Below are positions 54,001 to 57,000 of a stretch of 64,000 bases of DNA, one piece after another. Source of the DNA: Owenia fusiformis (lineage: Eukaryota > Annelida > Polychaeta > Sabellida > Oweniidae). Location of the stretch: the NCBI GenBank assembly GCA_903813345.2, contig CAIIXF020000004.1, positions 7,831,525 to 7,895,524 of the forward strand, written 5' to 3'. How positions within the stretch are numbered: the stretch's first letter is position 1; every line of letters begins with the position of its first letter. Position numbers and translations under genes: made by a program. The notes beneath the pieces were generated by a model. It was not told where the DNA came from and searched no databases. It saw only the letters and a list, made by a program, of their open reading frames with translations.

Positions 54001-57000
54001 ATTTTTATGAATGCAGAAATGAAAAATGGGGATTTCGGGAAAATGTGTTTTATAACATTTTATGGTGATCCTAGAGGGATGATTAGTTGAGGATTCAGGA
54101 TTGATTCATTAGGTTTATCAGTCAAATTGATATTCTACTTTTCTTGAGTAGTTTTTTTTTCTTTGTGAATTGAAGTGGAAGTTAGCTGTAGATACATTTT
54201 TTTAGACCAAAGACAAAAATATTTTTATTTCAAAAATACCCTTTTCATCCCCGATATAGGATTTACTGTATTATACCATGCATTCCATTTTCATATGACA
54301 TCATAGCCTCATTTTGACATTTCTCGATCATCTAGCACAATTAGGAGAGCCGTGATTCCACGTCCACGTAGATTGACAATTGACAACTGCTACAGGTAGT
54401 GGTAGCTCCGCACTGAATATTGTAACAGGACCGCACTGAATATTGTAACAAGACCGCACTGAATATTTGTCTGTTTCCTATTGGCCAGTGGCTTTATGTA
54501 TTATCATCACAAGAGGTGTTAAATAACAGTTCACATATTTATCTACATTTTTTTTAATAGTTTAATTTCGCATCTTCAAGGAAGTTGCATTCACAAATTC
54601 AACTGCCAGCTGCTGGTTTGATCTACTATTCTATGACCAACTTATTTAAATATGAATGGTACCAATCAGATTAGGCCGATCAAAAGTATGTTACCTAATC
54701 AAAATGTAAAGTATTTTTATGGTCATTTAATAAAAGCACATTCAACGAAATAAATTGATATACATGTATATAAATTTTTTTTTAAAAATATGTGCACTGT
54801 AATTTGTCACTTTTTTCATCCTTGGTCATCCTTGATAAATAAAATGTCATTCTGATCAAATGGTGGTATATATATTTATCGTATGATCTGTTAAATGAAG
54901 CCCTCTGATTGGTCAGTTGGTCAGTTCTTCTGCTATACCAATCTGTATTGCTACTGAGATTGTCCCCATTGATCATCTCCGTCGCAATACAGAAAATATT
55001 GGTACGGAGGGGACAATCTCAGTAGCAATACAGAGGATCACACGATAAAAACGTTATTGAATGATTTGAGATGCAATACAGGATATATTCTGTCTCGATA
55101 TTCTGTATTGGCACTCGACTTCATCTCTTTCCAATACGGAGTTTCTGGAGCAGAATACATCCTGTATTGCACTTCAAATCATTCAATAACTTATTATATG
55201 TGATCATCATAAACTTTTGATTATCATAAGCCCTTGTGCAAAACCCCGCTCCTCCCAAAAAACATACATACCAATGAAAGGGTATAAAATTGTACCGTGA
55301 ATCCTGTAAATTGGAACACCTCTAGAAGTATAACACTTTTCAGAGGCCCAAGACCAACTGTCTAAATGTTAAATGAACACCTCCCAAGTAGATAACTTAA
55401 GAGGTACCATAGGTGTTCCACTTACACAGGTGCTACTGTAAGTAGGGGGCAGTAGATGCTTTTATTAAATACAAAGTAATTAATTTTATAAAATCTAAAT
55501 TAAAATCATTATAACATGCCAAATCAGAGTGACATTTCATTTGTGTTTGATTCTCACATTGTTTTCATGTATTTGTTGTGGGGTGGTATGGCTTAAAGGC
55601 AGAATCTGATCTATAGGGGGTGACAAAATTACAAGCAACGTGCATAATTGACCTACCAATCTATTTCTTACAATATCAAATACAATATCTCCCAAAAGAT
55701 TCACAATATGTTATAAATTGGTGAAGTTATTAATCATTCAAAGTGCAAAAATGGGTGAAATATGTTTAAATTCTCCCAAATAATAAGAATGGTAACCATT
55801 CTTATAGAAAATAATACATTATTGTAAAAATCTTTCGTTTTCCTTGAATAAAGTATGCACTTTTGTGATTTTTAGAAAATAGACATGACAAGGAATGACA
55901 TGAGCCAAAAATATTCTAAAATTGAGACAATTTTTTGTTTAGCCTGCTCGCTATCTCTGATTCTCTCTTAAATATGATTAATTGTATAAAGTGATGTCAC
56001 TTTGGGAGCAAGGTGAAGCCCTTTGGCTGTGAATGTGACAAAAATGTAATGTAAAACGTTTGATAAATATGTATATATAACACTTACAGTAGAACTGATT
56101 TCATTTATTTTTCATGTAGTTCATAAAAAGTACTATATTTTTTGATATGCTAATTCTCTGAATTTTGTTGTAGTCTATAACTGACCACCGTTTTCTTATT
56201 GACTTTTAATGTCACCATCACTGCAAATGGTGACATATTGTTATAGTCTTTTTTGTGGACGATGTTCAGCAGGTCCTGTGGTTGGTATTCATCGTAGGTG
56301 TTTGGCTGTTGGTGTTTGGCTGTTGGTGTTTGGCATTTGGCAGTTGGTGTCTGTAAAATGGTACATGGTGACATTTTGCATGTCAATGCCCTTCTATTCT
56401 CACCCCTATAATGACCTAACTTACCTTTCCAGTGTAGGAATGTTGTTTGATTGTTATTCTGAAATCTTATTCTATGTTTTCTTTGGAGTTACTGACCATA
56501 AGCCCACATTTATTATGAATTTTGTGTCTGCGTACATAATGCACAAACCAATGTAATCTCACAATTAATTAATTAATGTTGGCTTACATAACAGAGAAAC
56601 CAGTGTTCATTCTACCAAAGCTTCCAGTGGCTTTTTTTATTGTTTTACATGTACACCTTGCTGTTATACCTTACTGTTCTACCTCACAGTAAACCTTGCT
56701 GTTATACCTTACTGTTCTACCTCACAGTAAACCTTGCTGTTATACCTCAGGCCTGTAGCCAGGGTGTATGGGGGCTCGAGCAAAATTCTTTCAAAATCAT
56801 GCAGTCTTTCACCATTTTGAGCACTTCAAGGGATTTTGGCCACTTTTGGGCTAATGTTGTCAAAAGTGAACCCCTCCTGGAATTTCTCAAAATGTGAACC
56901 CCCCTTTGTCAAATCCTGGCTACGGGCCTGTACCTTACTATTATACATTACTGTTATCCCTCCTATATCCATTTTGTCAATTTTTTATACTGTAAACCTT

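Noticed and set aside
56596-56632. Possible LRCH exon (TETSVHSTKASSG-like reading after CATAACAG)
   Set aside because: No donor GT in a phase compatible with the next exon at 57435.
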